The notes under the pieces: model-generated
What the model saw: only the letters and a program-made list of their open reading frames with translations
Told to the model about the DNA's origin: nothing
Database searches by the model: none
Shown here: piece by piece, positions 48,572 to 62,564 of the stretch
How positions within the stretch are numbered: position 1 is the stretch's first letter
Layout of the letters: every line of letters starts with the position of its first letter
Translations under genes and position numbers: made by a program
Source of the DNA: Scatophagus argus
Lineage: Eukaryota > Chordata > Actinopteri > Scatophagidae
Direction: 5' to 3'
DNA: 64,000 nt
NCBI RefSeq assembly: GCF_020382885.2
Contig: NC_058504.1
Span: 6,500,519-6,564,518, forward strand

Positions 48572-49620
48572 TCCTTAACAATTTCTCTGGTTAAGGCTAA
48601 AAACACTAGAAAAAGAACATTAGCTAGTCTTGCTGCCCAGTGTTGTATGATAGTTAAGTGTGGTTGTTGCGACTGGTTTAATAAGAATATTTTTAAATGA
48701 TTGGTTTACAAAAAGTAGCACTAAAAACAACTCGACTGTTCCTTTTTTTCTTTCTGATACCAGAGAAAGTTAGACAAACACTATTTAACACCTTTTAAAA
48801 AATAAAAACACTCAACCCTTGCCTTAAAAATCATAACTATAAAAACAATAAAATATTATCTTACAAATAACTTAAAAACATCAATATATTACACTGAGTT
48901 ACCCCTTGTCATCACAAGTAACCACAAATTAATTTAGAGCTTTCAGGTACATTCAAAATAAGCCCCTTGTTTGGTTTCAAGAGTCATACTATTGACTTTC
49001 TCTCTTTTTTTTTTAATCGCTAAGCCAAAATACGGAGATTTCATTAACTGAGCAGATTAAATCTTAGTACTTCCACAAGACAGAAAATAAAATGAAATGA
49101 ACCACAACCAGAGTGAAAGCAAGATCAATTAAATTAATTTCATGAGAAAAGCAGCAAACTCACTCAGATCAAGTCAGCTGCTCACTGAAACTACCGCAGT
49201 AATTAAGTGGCACAGCTAATCTCCATTTTACAGACCACCAATCCACGAGACTATGAGCTTCACCAAACATGCTGCTGATTCCTTTGCTGTTGTACTTCTG
49301 TTTCCCTTTCACAGCACTGCACACCATTCACCATTAAAACTCCAATGGCACTAAAAAAATGGCTCATTTTGTACTTAATAAATATTGTTTGTAATGATCA
49401 ATACCTGATACCTCTTGTGGCTTGGGCAGTAGTATAAATATTCACTTTAACTCATTTGTGCGGTAGGTTTATGACAACAGGTTTATGACAATTGCTAAAT
49501 TAGCCTGTTTTGCCTTTTTTTTCTGCTGGTGCAACCTAATGGAATGACTTTTGTTTCTTTATGATGTGCTTGACACTGCAGCATGACAGAAAATCTGCAC
49601 CTCCAGACTGTAATAACCAG
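46784..49620. other. Spacer between integrin and gpc2 3' ends
   Basis: The integrin 3' UTR runs at least to tandem AATAAA signals at 47011-47018. The remainder should include the gpc2 3' UTR (minus strand), but its end is not identifiable by eye. A CA microsatellite is at 48522-48568. No further gene is supported. Confidence 0.55.
48522..48568 (+). repeat. CA microsatellite
   Basis: About 23 uninterrupted CA units. Confidence 0.95.
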
Positions 49621-52600
49621 CTATCTCCACATGGGGGCAACAATTACCATGAAAAGCAGAGACAACAAAGGAAGAGGGGAGAAAGTAAGCTGGCTGGTTG
49701 CAGATCGGGCCCGTCCGTGGCCGTTGTTCTTGTTCCACTTGGACCCGTTTCTTTCTCGGACTCGAGGTGGCTTTGCGGGGTTGACGGGGGGGTTGTGAGG
49801 TGGCTTGTTGTAGGGTGGGGAGTAAGGCCCATAACCTGGCCAATCATCACTGAACCTTTCTCCATGATCTCCACCCCCTGAGCCACTGCCCTCCTCACCT
49901 GGGACAATGAAAAAATTATTTCTGACTGATGAATGGAAACAAAGGTTTAGCTCTATCAGTGATGTTCTGAGTTCTACAAACCACACATTCAGTTAAATAT
50001 ATAATTTATTCTTTAAACACAAAACACTTGCACAAATACTTAGACAGATTGTCAGAGACACTCACTGTCCATGAAGTCCATGTCCTGTCCACTCTGAGCG
50101 TGTCTCAGTTTGTTGGTCACCACCCTCAGCTCCATGATCAGCTGTCTGGTCCTCACATCTGGCCTGGCAATGTCCACTTCCACCTCGGGGTTGTTGATCT
50201 GACTGACCAGCCCATCGCCCGTCACGTCCGGGAGGTACCTGAGTGTACACACACACAGGCATTCATGTACAAAAAACACAGACATGGATGTACACAAGTA
50301 GCACAAGACAACTTCATACAGTGTGGCTTCGAATGGCAACAAGGAGGTAACACCCAGAAACCAAATTGATGAGTATCACACCACCCCAAGTGTAAATTAT
50401 ATATTTTTGTTACTGCTATTTTCACTTCAGTAACTGGCTCCGCTCACAACGGGGAGCAGCTCGCTCAGTTTAATTGCAGCAGTGAAAGCATCCATGACTT
50501 GATTCATGTTGCCCCCTACATGAATTAGTTACTTTGGTTATGCTGCAACTTTTCATTTTATGCTTAAAATGTTAATTTGTTCAGTACTTTGCTTTATAAT
50601 ATCTGTTAAGCTAACTGCATTCTCATCAGCATCTGCTCTACTTGCTGCTAATGCTAACTAGCAAAGCCTCCTAACATGCTAAAGTAAGATAATAATATTA
50701 TATATTACACCTGCTTAGCAACAACATGTTATCAGTATCTTATTAGGTATGTTAGCATACTGAGATTAGCATTTATCTCAGTAAGTACAGTCTCACAAAA
50801 CCACTAGCATAGACTAGACTCTTAGTCATGTTTCTAAAGTTGTAGCGTTAGTGTACTTTTACACAGAGGTGTTACAGCAGCAACATCATAGAGACAAAAT
50901 GATCCATTATACCAACATGTTTTTCCTCTCTCACAACACACACGCACGAGATTGCACAGTGTCTTTAAATCAGCCTGGACACATGGCGTTGTGCTGCATC
51001 TGTGTGCATAAAAGCAAGCAGAGCCACGCAGAGAGCATGTGGCGGTGGCAGAGTTAAATAAACTCTGTTGCATTTGTTTATTCTTCCACCTCTGTACCAT
51101 CACTCACTCATTCCTCCTCCACCTCTACCAAACCCCTCCCTCTACCCCTGCGCTCTGCTCTTGCGCACCTCCCCCGGGTCTGCCCGTTCCAGCAGCGGTC
51201 CTCATTAGTGACGTCGGCTGCCATCTTCTCATCGTTGCAGATGGTGTGTGGGAGGGACACCCAGAAGCCACGCATGGGCCTCAGCCGCTCCTTTAGCTCA
51301 GTTACCTGCACGGAGGCGGAAAGAAATTGGTTGTGACTCAGATCTTTTAAAGTATCCTTGTTCGGTATGGCTGGCAGGAGGAAGCATACTGAAGCTGCAG
51401 TGCTGACACTGGGCAATGTCTAAATGAAATGGCATGGTTTCTGGGTCAGTTCTTAAATCATGTCTTCCATGTTTTATAAACAGATGTGGGCACCTTCCGT
51501 CATGTTTCTCTCTTCGCTGCCCTTAGTTTCTTTTATTTTCCAGCACTTCTACTTTCCAAGACCACTCTGTGGTCACAGGAGAACTGTCTGGGCTGCGCTG
51601 CTGCACCCTCTATTATGAGTTGACTTTAAGAAGTTTTGACTTATTTTACAGTTGTCTGACCTTGGCTTGCTCTCATTTGAGTTGTTTTTTCAGTGAAAAA
51701 ACCCTCACCTGCACAGCACCACATGGCAGGCAGATACAGTCGGAGACCAGCTAGCAAACATCAAGGAGCATTTAGTAGCTAAAGAGACCTCATTCCCCGA
51801 ATCTGATGAGTAAAATACTGAACCAAAAAAAGAAATTAAATAGTTGTCTTGATCCAGAAAGATGATGTAAAATTAATACTAATGTTGCTCTGCATTAGCC
51901 ATTGTTATTTGCCACAACAACTGCCAAGGATGAGAATATGTGAATACAGCATTTGGATTTTTTTCATCACTTCCTCACCAGTCGGTCCAGGTTAGTTCCC
52001 GCAGCTGTGGTGGGTTTCTCTTCGGGACTGTAGGTGCGAAAGGGCCTCCTGTTGCCCCCTGACTCCTTGGGTGAGCGTTTGGACCTTCCTGGAGCTGGCC
52101 TGGGGTTTCCACATCCTTGGAACACCTGAGGTAAACAACAACAAAGCGCTACCAGTGTAAACAACCATATAATAAGTTAAGTATTCTGTAATGTTCATGA
52201 CAGATTTTCTACTGCTGATAATTTAAGGATCCTTGGATATTCTTGCACAGATATTTTCTTGTCTTCAGGACATATATTGTGACTGTTGTAAATCAGGCAT
52301 GGCATGGTTAAGCCCCGTACCATGAACTGCAACATGTCTGATTGGAGTCCAGCTGGGAACCCATTGTTGCACGTTATGCCTGATCTGTCTCCATCCTCAT
52401 TGCCTGTTATCTTTCTATTGTCAACATGCAGAAAATACAAAACTCTCTTTAAAATTTTAACATTTCTGTGAATGGTATTTAGCCACAATCCAAGAATGGG
52501 TCTACAAAGAAGTTGCTTGTGTTGCTTTTTTGAGAGTCAAAATGATATGCTCTCTATGATACCACCAAAGAGTACAAAGACCCAGAAATGCAAGGCTGTT

Positions 52601-55600
52601 TTCAAGCTAACCTTTCAGTGTTAGTGTGGGAAGTGAAAGCTGGGGGAATGAACCAGAGTCTGCTGCAGAAAATGTTACAATGACCCTGAAACTTGCAATA
52701 CAACACTGCTGAAATAGTCCTCTACAACCTCTACAATGACGCTCTTTTGGTGAATGCATAAAGCTGAGCTGTAAAGGAAAGAGATTCCTGCTCCTTAAGG
52801 CACTGCTATCACAAACCAGGAGCTTTTCTGTTTCTAACGAGATGTGGGCGTCTCTCTGGTGGATTAGCTTCTGGGATGTCTGCCATGTTTTAATCATACT
52901 GTAATGCTGTCATGCTCTCTGTGTATAATTCCATGCCATTTATGCAGCATGCTGTCCCATTAAGAAGATGAAAATTTTATTTAGATAATATTCAAGATTA
53001 CTGAACAACAGCTACTCTGCTTTCTCAGAAAAAAAATAGATGAATGTCTATTTCCTCTTTTTTATATCCCTTTATTTCGGCTTGGGCTCTTTTCCTTGCC
53101 TTAGTGGAGATGCTGACACTGTTTTCCTGCATGTGCATGATGGCCTCCGACACTTTAACAGAGATAGAGTCGGCTGCAAGCTCCATGTTGAACGGCCCCT
53201 CCAACTTCTCTGAAACCTGGTACAGAGCATCTGACAGGCGACACAGGGAGATGCACAAATAGAGAAATCAGGGTGATAACATTTGCAGTCAAGTTCTCAC
53301 TGTCTGGCATTACAAGCAAAGTCATGGGCTGCAGAAGACCCCGATTAACACTGGCTAACCAATTAAAAAGATTTGATTTACTTCTGTGCTTGAGGTTACA
53401 GGACTGTAAGATTAGGAAGCAAGTCACCATCATATAAAGGAGAAGGAGAATGGTGGCTGGGCAAAGGGGTGCATGAGGGTAAAATGGCTTTGGAAGCAGT
53501 GCACATGGATTGAGTGATGAAAGGCACGGGAAAAGAAAAAAGGTAGGAACGTATGGGTTTGATGAAAGGGGAAAGGTAACATAGAAAGACAGATCAATTG
53601 TGAAGGAGCAGAGAAGCATGAATGATTAATGGAGGAGGAATTCATAAGGGGAAAGGGAAGTGAAGGTAAATGAGTGACAGGGTCTACATTTAGGTATGCA
53701 CAATTTATTAATGATAATTCAAAATGCTTTCAAAAGGCATTTGGGCTTTTTCTTTTGGATCTAAAATCATTACAACCAAAGGTATTGTGGCTATTTGAGG
53801 AACGCGTGAAATGCTTAATATTCCCAATTCAAAACATTATAAAATACATCTTGCACAGGTCCCCAAATCCTTCTTATCAACAATAGAACATCAGATTATA
53901 TTGTTCATTCAGCCTTTACCCACCAATGAAATTGTTCCATTCGGTCTCCAGGTCGGCCTGATTGGCTAAGCAGCCCTTCATCACGTTCAGACACAGAGAG
54001 TGGCAGGGCCGCAGGGAGGGCACGCCTCGACACAGGGGGCAGTACCACTGACGCATCAGCCCGCGCACACACTCTGAATCTGCAGTCAACTGAAACACAG
54101 AGCAGCGGCTTCAAGAGTTTGGGCAAGAGGGGTAAATAGCCTACGACATTAACACTCTTTACCTCAAAGCTAAAAGGACTTTGCATGATGGCAGCTACAG
54201 CCAAATCCTCTTATCGAGAGCTTTGGCCTGCAGTGTGTCGAAACAAGCACGTTTTTATTTTAGCAATTCTGAAATTTGAAATTAAAGGAACAGGAGACAA
54301 ACGTAAAGTGGAAATGATTGGTTGAATCTGCAACCGTTTCGGTGATCGACTAATGAAGAATAATAAAAGAATGTGAAATATTTCTGTTATTCTGTTAATA
54401 TTGATGATTTTCTTTGTCATATATGATTTGGTTTTGGACTGCTGGTTGTATACAACAAGCGACCAGCTCACACTGCATAAAGTGCTTACTCGCTGCTGGT
54501 TAAGTACTTGAGTTTTTAAGAGGTATGGTCCTCTATCAACCAAGCTCAGAATTTTGACAGGGCAAATAACTTTAGTTTTGACAGGGTCTTTAGTAAACAT
54601 GATATTTATCTTTAGAAGGAAAAACTTGCATTTCTTAACTTTTAGGTTTGGGCTATAAAGGGTATAAATCTTTACATATAAAACTTGTCAATGCAGTATT
54701 AATAGTACAAGGAACTACTCACCTTTGTTGCTTTGTTAACAATATCCCGACCAGTAGCTAAGCCCTGAGCTAGTGCTCTGGCAGCAATGAAAGCCCTTGA
54801 CACCTAAATTTAGAAGGAATGAGAGTCCAATAATATCAGTTAATCAATCATAATAAACCTGGAACTGGAACTGGAAGTACAGTCATGCTGTACTAAAGCT
54901 ATTTGTTTGTGTTTTATCACAAGACACGTACTTGTACACGCAGTTTTCGTGGCACGTCCCCAAACGGCTGCAGCTGTTCGGCGTGTTTGCTGACACACTC
55001 CAGGTAATCTTCACTGAACTGATACTGGGGGTTAACCAGAGAGAAGACTCGCTCCACCAGTCTGGACCAGAAGTCTGAGAGAACCTCTGACAGACTTACA
55101 CTGCCCCCTGTGGACACAAGAGCCACTGTGAGCCAGCACTGTGAGCAGCCACTGTGAACAGCCACTGTGAGCAACGATGAGCGCAGTCGGACAACAATCA
55201 TGTTCCTCTGGGTGTTTCCGAAAGAGAAAGCTTCATATGAGAAGGTATTTCAGCAGAGTGGATGTCTCAGTTCGGCGTTTCATCTAAACCACCATAGCCT
55301 TACAGTGTGCTGACTATGATTCTCACTGGGCAAGGTTAAAGGAATATTTCACTGCCAAAACGAGAAGTCACGTGTTTTCTGGTGATCTGCCATGTCGACT
55401 GATGCTTGTAAACCCAACAAACACACTCTGACTTCTTCCCGGTTTCAAGGTTTATCGAGAAAGAAAATACAGGTTTTAGATATTTTGTAAAGTCTAAACA
55501 CATTTTGACTGGTTTAAGAGGCTATCAGTTATATGTGAATTTCCATTCTCTGGTGAACCCTTTCTCAAATCAGTAAGATGTATTTACACTCTGTGCACTG

Positions 55601-58600
55601 GAGTACCACTCTCTCAGGTGCAAGTTGTCACAGGACACTGCAATAAAATCAGGTAAAAATATTCTGACACATTTTGATAAAAGCCAAAAGTGACAAAAAC
55701 AAAACAGAACATTTTCTTTGGCTTGTTATTTTCTATGCGATTATGTTAAGTGCACTATTTTACCTCATTTATGTCTTCCTGAAGATGTGGGTCCAAATAT
55801 GGGTGCTTTCAGTCCCTACATATTAGTCAACTGGCAGACAGCTTCTGAATCTGTAGTCTACTATACAGCCTCAAATTAGCCATACATGCTGTTTGGCAGA
55901 CAAAAACTAGTTGACTAAGCAACAGCCTGCAGACAGATCTGCCAGCTAGCGTCTGTCATGCCAAAATGAAGCGATGCAGAAATAGAAACAGTCATCCGTG
56001 GGATTGTCTCTCTCTCTCTCTTTTTTTCTCCAAATTTTCCTGGCAAATCTCCTAAGAAACGACGCTACCTTGTTTCTGCTGTCCAGAAAGGCTTTGAATT
56101 TACCACAACAAGGATGTGGATCAGTAAAACTACACGTAACTTCTACTCCCAGTGCAACACGTCTGCTGCCAAACAGGTTTTTAAACACTTTTCCACATTT
56201 ATTCGGTCCTCATGATGGTGACGGAGGCCCTTGAGATAACAAAAGTCAGGTTGGTTGAATGACTGTTTCCTGACATTTGATTTCGACATTTCATTTATTG
56301 TCTTATTTGAAAGTAGTAGAGATAAACACCAGCAACTTGGGCAGATAAAGTGATCAAACCAACCAGAATAATATCTGCGCAGCTCCACAAACAGCTCCCG
56401 AAAGACAAGTGAATTCTGGGTGAAGAGTCGTCCATAGGTCTTGGTGAACATCTGGTTCATGGACTTCTCTGACAGGTCTATAAGCTCTTTGAAGAACTCT
56501 GCACAGAGACAGGAAAAGCTGAGGTTACATATTAGATATTCTTCTCTAAAAACTGAGCCAGGATTCTACATACGTAGGCACTTAGTCACACCCCCCACCC
56601 CCCTCCAAGATTAACAGCTTATAGGGACAGTTACATCAGATCCTGCACTGCTAAATGAGTCTAACAACATGTACTCTATTTACGACTTCAAGACTCATAT
56701 GCAGTCTCCCACTCCTTCGGCGTGTTTAAATGATTCATCAAATAGATTATATAAAAGGATGAGGAGAGGAAGGTGATAGGAGTCCACAGCAGGTAGGAGG
56801 AGGAAGTGTAAATTCAGCTCTCTGCTGCAGTTGCCACAAACCTGCAGCCATACATCCAGAATTTGAGACAGCGTGGGCTGAAATCTCTGAAATACAGTCA
56901 CTAAAGCCCTCTAGGTAGGTTTCCCAGACTGACCATTTGTTTAAAGAGACACCGCTGATTTCACACACAAAAGGTCAGTTTACTGCACATGTTTAATGCT
57001 GCTTAGCCTGCGTAAACTGATTTTATAATGTATTCTGTGGCTGTGAGGGTGGCGATCAGAAGTCTGAGAACGCTGCTGGTGTCACAGTGAAGTTATCAGG
57101 ATTACCTTAACTAGGCTTTTCGACTACAAATTTATAACAGGAAGTGTGCGTTACAAGCCGGAGGTGTGGAATTTAAAAAAATATGTGCATAAAGCTGGCA
57201 TGAAGCGTTCAATTAAAGATGCTGTCAAGTTGCATTAAATGTAGTATTCGTTTTCTCTAGAGTTTGGCCCATGCCAAGGACTTAAAGACTAAAAGTATCT
57301 CAACTTCAAGTTGCTTCATGTTTTTACCATTATTCTAATCTCTTAGATGTTTCCCGGCTTTATAAAGGTACAACGCTAAAATTGTTGAAGTACCCCTTTA
57401 ATTTCAGCAGCTCTTGTGTGTTGATTGAACATAAATAAGAACCATGCAAGGATCTCTGCAATATGTATGCATGGCTGTGCTTTCAACTTCCAAAGTCAAT
57501 TTTGTGGCTCGGATATCTGACCATCTGAGAGGAACTGCGCAGGCAAAGATCCTAAATGAGTTTTTAATCAGCTGTCACTCACTTGATAGACAGGAGCAGA
57601 AGCTGCTTTTACCTTAAATGTACCCATTGTGGATTCAAAACCTCTTTCAAACCAGATAATGTTTCCCATTAGACGTGATTAATAACAGGCTTCTGAGTCT
57701 CACCATCAAACCTGCGGTGTCTCTGGGTAAAAGTAGTCAAAAGGAACTGGCTGTTCTCTTCGACAGCTTTGAGGAAGTCTCTCTCGCTCTGGAGGGCCAG
57801 CGTCTCCTCCATCTGACTGGAGCAGCAGGTGTAGTCCTGTGGACAGAGCCGCAGGTGCTCACCTGGCAGGCCGAAGGTGAAACCAGGCCGGGAGAGAAGG
57901 AAAGGTCAGAATCAATCACAGGTTCAGAAACTTAAGTTGAATCTGAACATAATAATACAATAATGATATTTGATTGAGTCTGTCACGTTGTTTCTGTGAA
58001 GGTTGATTCCTGCCCAAAAGGTGCCATACGAATTAAGTTATTAATACTTCAACAAAAACTAAGGCCTCAATAACGTTAGTGGGTCTAATATCAGGTCAAA
58101 GCAGATGTTTTTAATGAGTAAGTCAATTCCTGTCCTCATCAGTCTGTCTGTTACTGTGGGGAAATCTTATCGAAGATAAGGGTGCAATAGAAAATTGTAA
58201 TTTCCTTGCATGAATTATTCAGCTTCAATCTGTCTTTCTTTGTCAGCTCAGGTTGGCTCTTTGATATGTCAGAGGTAATGATATGCAAACGACAACCAGG
58301 AGAGAAAGTAGGAAAAAAAAAAACACCACTGCGAATGTGGAAAATGTTTGAATTCTTTATTTCTATAATTTTGCACCTAACATGAATATTACCCCCATTC
58401 ATACAGTCAGAAGTGTCATTCCCAACTCCACCCTCGCTGATGTTCCTCTCTGCCTCTTTTGTTCTCTCTCTGTGTCTCGCTATTAGCCCTCTCTCATCCC
58501 TCTATTTCCATTTCTAAACTGCCTCTCTTCATCCTTCCCTCTCCCGGCCATCTGCTCCCCTGGCCCATGGGACAGTGAGCCAAGACTCAGGCAGTGATAG

Positions 58601-59732
58601 ACCAATACGCACACACACACAAAATCAATCAATATTGCAGTTGTCTCAGTGACTCTCACAGAGAGTTGAATTGCCAAAATAAATCCCCGCACACTAGAGA
58701 TCTGCAGGGGCTGCAATTTCACAAACATATTTTCACTCAGAAATTGTCTCTTTTTTTTTATAGTGAAGGCTCCAGGTCTGTGTGGGGATGACACACACAC
58801 ACACACAGCCATTCTCTGGCTGATTTACATGCAAAGCTGAACCTCCAAGAAGTAGGCTACATTTTCAGACACTCAAGTGCTCCATCATTTGCTCCTTCAC
58901 TTTGTCAGACACGTCTGAGCAAAATTTCCACCTAAAATCCTCTCGCTCTCTCTCCTCCTCTTCTCCAACCCACTCTCTCACCAAAACTTCACATTATCCA
59001 GGACCGTTTGTAATCCTCGTGGTTTCTTTTCATTCGGCAGATAAGATTATCACCAGTGAACAGAGCCTATGGGTATATACAGGGATTTCACGGTGGGCCA
59101 GTAGGCAAAGACTAATTAGGGGCGAGGTTCTTTGTTGCACCGGTGTTGGCAATTTGCTCATCCCCTTAATCATCCTATTTAAACTGCACACGGGGGAGGA
59201 GGGGGGCGAGTGTAATTTGTTTTAAACCGTCCTGCATTATTTCTCTTGAGGAAAACTCACCGTGATATTCCTACATTGTTTCTCAGGTGCTTATCCGTTT
59301 GAACACTTTCAGATATCACTTTACTATAGTTTTTTCCTGCTGCAGCATTACTCACTTTCCTTTAATGACTCGTGGCGTGTCTGTGGTGGTGAGCAGCGAG
59401 TTTACAGTGATTTTAATGTGTTTAATTATAAATTCATATCCCTGTTGGGACAAAGTACAGCTTGTTGAAGCACATACATGCACGTCAGATTTTTTCCACG
59501 AGTCTCAGAAGTCCACGATTGTCTCGTTTCTACCCAGCGCATGCAGAGTCTTACCGGAGATTTGAGTCTGTGGTGCGGTGCCTGTGCTGTACCCCTTCTC
59601 CGCGTACACCTGCCGGGTGTCGGCGCAGCTCCTCCCTGCAGCAGCCGCGGGGCTCCGGGTCCCCGACAGTACGCAGACCGTGCAGAGCAGGACCAGCAGC
59701 GGGTACCTGGTCAAAGATAACCGGGCATCCAT
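49621..59732 (-). CDS. gpc2: Glypican-2
   Basis: GPI-anchored heparan sulphate proteoglycan core protein; acts at the cell surface as a co-receptor for growth factors and in neural development. 11 exons in reading order: 59732-59555, 57862-57704, 56498-56364, 55107-54932, 54803-54723, 54089-53924, 53230-53100, 52125-51979, 51305-51169, 50238-50066, 49898-49621; 586 codons, near the human length. Seen: signal peptide ([13 protein letters not shown]), 14 ordered cysteines of the glypican fold (including [43 protein letters not shown]), a convertase site GRSKR in exon 8, the Ser-Gly glycanation site [10 protein letters not shown] in exon 11, and a C-terminal hydrophobic GPI signal. [26 protein letters not shown] and [14 protein letters not shown] favour GPC2 over GPC1. 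Intron 7 starts with GC instead of GT. Divergent neighbour of stag3, as in human. Confidence 0.92.
55112..55176 (-). repeat. Short minisatellite in gpc2 intron 3
   Basis: Three to four imperfect units built on gccactgtgag, placed just upstream of exon 4's acceptor. Confidence 0.6.
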
Positions 59733-62114
59733 CTTCACAGCGGGACTCAGCAAGCGACAGCAGGGGAGAGGACGGGTTTATGTAAAAGCAGACTGAGGGT
59801 GTTGCGGCACCTTTATGAATAAATAAATAAATAGATGGCCGGTTTAGATGCAAACAAAAGTAAGAGTCTCCCAAATCGTCAGTCGTTTAAAGCAGTCATA
59901 TTTTCCCCCGATGAGTGCAATGAACAGATGCGTTTTTACATCACACATATGTTTCCATCGACCGCGTCCCGTTAGTTTGTCCTTCCTGGGAGATTCGCTC
60001 CTGTGCGTAAATAAAAAGAGTATGTGAATGGGCCACTCCGTCCCTCAGACTCATCTAACAGCCAAACTGCGCCAAGTTCACGGGAGTTAGTAGGACAACA
60101 CCGGAAAAGTGACTGTTTAGAAGAATAAAAGCAGAGGCAACTTCATTGGCCAAAGCATTTTTTTCAGCAAGGCGAGTCAAAGCTCGTTTTTTTTTGCAAA
60201 AGCCATAACGGACAGGAGACGAGAAAGACAAAGAAGAAATATTAAGACAGGCAAGAAGATAAAATGTGCTGTGCTATACGATATATGAATGGATAGTCTC
60301 AAATTTAGCTGAGTAAAAGGCAGTGACAAACAGTAACTCTTTAAGTCTCTTTAAGTGTTTGTGTATTTTCATTTCTGCGTATATTTTTATTTGATGATTA
60401 ACCACGAGAGGATAATCCAACCATGTATTTACCAAGATCATGTTTGGATATCTTTGCATTTCAGTATTTAAGGGACAGATGTCGCCACGGCTATTTACTG
60501 CTGATAAAATGAAGTTCTGTGTTATTGTTTGTGTGTACTTAAGATGATCAGTGTTAGATTAGTCCTAACAAACTCGGACTGAAAGCAAACGTGGCTCAGG
60601 TAGACCAGCAGTGACAGGAAGGGCCTGAAGCTGTACAGAGGGCCCAAAAAAGAAAAGGTAGCACCACCAGTTGGACAGTCTGGATCACTTATGCCAACCT
60701 GATCATGTCTCGATGTGAAAAGTTTAAGTCTTACTACACTTATGTTCAGTAGTAGTATGTAGAGAAATACATTTAGTCAGGTGGCCTATTGCACTCAAAT
60801 ACAAATTTAAGATACATGTACTTCATTTGAGTATTTTCTTGTCATTTTTCATGTGAAAACATTTTTGTTTTCAGTTTCTCGAATGTGAGAATTTGTTGCT
60901 TTTCCCTTTAATTATTTAACTCTATTTTTATTGCTATAAACTATTGGTTGGGCCAAAAAAAAAAGATTAATGGTGAAAACAATCAACAGATTAATCAAAC
61001 AATTGTTACTTTCTTGGTACACAAAACATTTGAAAGTGACCCCCTTCTCAGCTAACTACAACAGTTTAATCCTAGACTTTTACATTAATACATGAGTCAT
61101 AATAATCTCATCTATAACAGTGTAACAGTCACATCAAAGGAGATATTTTTCAGTGTACTTTTAATACTCAACACATTTAATACTTTAAATATGTTATAAA
61201 GGAAAATGAAATAATTACGGTTATATTCCAGGTTTATTTTTAAGGCCTTTATGTGTTAAACCCTGCGTGATTTTCACAAGACAGGTCGTGAAGGAAGGGC
61301 AAGTATTTTATTTTGAAGGGTTGAACCAGAAATTGTGTGTTTCACCTCAGCGAGTTTGACTCGCCTACCAAACACAGAACAATGGACCGTGCACAGGAGA
61401 ACCAATAGCCAGGAGGAGGGTGAGGAGCCCGCGGTGACGGGGCAGGCAGCAGCTGAGCCAACCACCTCAGGGTCCTAAAAATTGGACAGACAGACACAGT
61501 ACAGACAGACAAAGACCACTGGTACAATATGACAGCAAACATAGAAATTTATAGAGGAAATATCCAGGAGGGTAAAGCAAATTAACTGGAGATATTTTAA
61601 CTGCTGCAATTTTATACACATATCAAATGACGGTTACATTCATCGTAGAACTCATTCTACCTTTTAAAATTCACTTAAGTTCTACCGAAGTGTGTTGAAC
61701 TGACTCCATGTTGCTGCACAAAACCAAACCAGTGACACTAACAACCACTAACGACCAATCATCATAAAGCGACCCCCATCAGGACCAATAAGCGTCTGAT
61801 CTGGCGCTGGCCAATCAGCTTTCGGAATAACTGCTGCGTTTTTGCGCGGGTTACGGAGACAGAAAGAGAACTTAGATAAGCCAAACGTCTCAAAAAAGGA
61901 ACATCTCATCAGTAGTTATCAGGTGGTAAATTAGGTATGGTTTATGTCGGTAGTGATGATGGTTGTTTAATTTATGCTGTACCGGTTAGCCTCCTTAAAA
62001 GTTTGTCTTCTGTATTTCCAAGTATTGACGCTATCAACTGGACAGGGCTCTCACATTCGCTTTATATGTCTGTCAGATTTGTCGGTTTTAGTAGAAGCAA
62101 ACTACTACAAACTA

Positions 62115-62155
62115 CAAACAAACCACTTACTAAATTTTAGTAAGTGGTTTGTTTG
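62115..62155. repeat. 41-bp perfect palindrome
   Basis: Arms of 20 bp (caaacaaaccacttactaaa and its exact complement) around a single central base. It can form a cruciform or a tight RNA hairpin if transcribed. Confidence 0.9.
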
Positions 62156-62442
62156 TTATGGTTGTAATGTTAAGTCTGATAATGGATGCCTGAAATACCG
62201 TAAATGACGCTATCCAAGCAGCTAGCTAATGACGTGGTTTTTCTAAGCGGCTAGCTAGCTTGGTTTGGGCTGGTAGCTAATTTTGTTTCCGCTCTCGCAC
62301 GGTAGGTCTGCCCTAGCGTTGTCGAAGACCCGCGAACCAGTTTTCTCTAAGTAGCTAACTCCAAAGACTTACACCACGGTTGAAGTAAAGCCTATATTAT
62401 CAGGCGTATATTAAATTTTGCATACAGAGAAACAACAGTGTT

Positions 62443-62564
62443 ATCCTCTAAAATTCATGACTGAATTCCTTTATTAATCCCTGGAGGGAAATTCTTCAAG
62501 AATTCAAGAATTTCCCTCCAGGGAGTAATAAAGGAATTCTGATCCTCTAAAATTCATGACTGAA
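62443..62564. mobile_element. Inverted pair of LINE 3' modules with target duplication
   Basis: Two head-to-head copies of the 3' module seen at 5766-5800 (cctttattaatccctggagg). Arms are 62463-62496 and 62506-62539, 33 of 34 positions paired, spacer 9 nt. The pair is bounded by an exact 23-bp direct repeat starting atcctctaaaattcatgac, at 62443-62465 and 62542-62564, as left by LINE-type insertion. It lies 280 bp upstream of the stag3 start codon. Confidence 0.8.

Noticed and set aside
49559-49881. Open frames in both strands over gpc2 exon 11
   Set aside because: Shadows of the Gly/Pro-rich last exon; only the frame joining exon 10 in phase gives the glypican tail.
59733-59753. Extension of gpc2 upstream to a leader reading LSPAVK before MDARLS
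   Set aside because: The upstream codon is TTG, not ATG; MDARLS at 59732 gives a normal signal peptide.
61274-61542. Minus-strand frame with [11 protein letters not shown], resembling the gpc2 leader [11 protein letters not shown]
   Set aside because: The match is a short hydrophobic run, no donor or RSCADTR-like continuation follows, and gpc2 exon 1 already has a good start at 59732. Chance or a very old partial copy.
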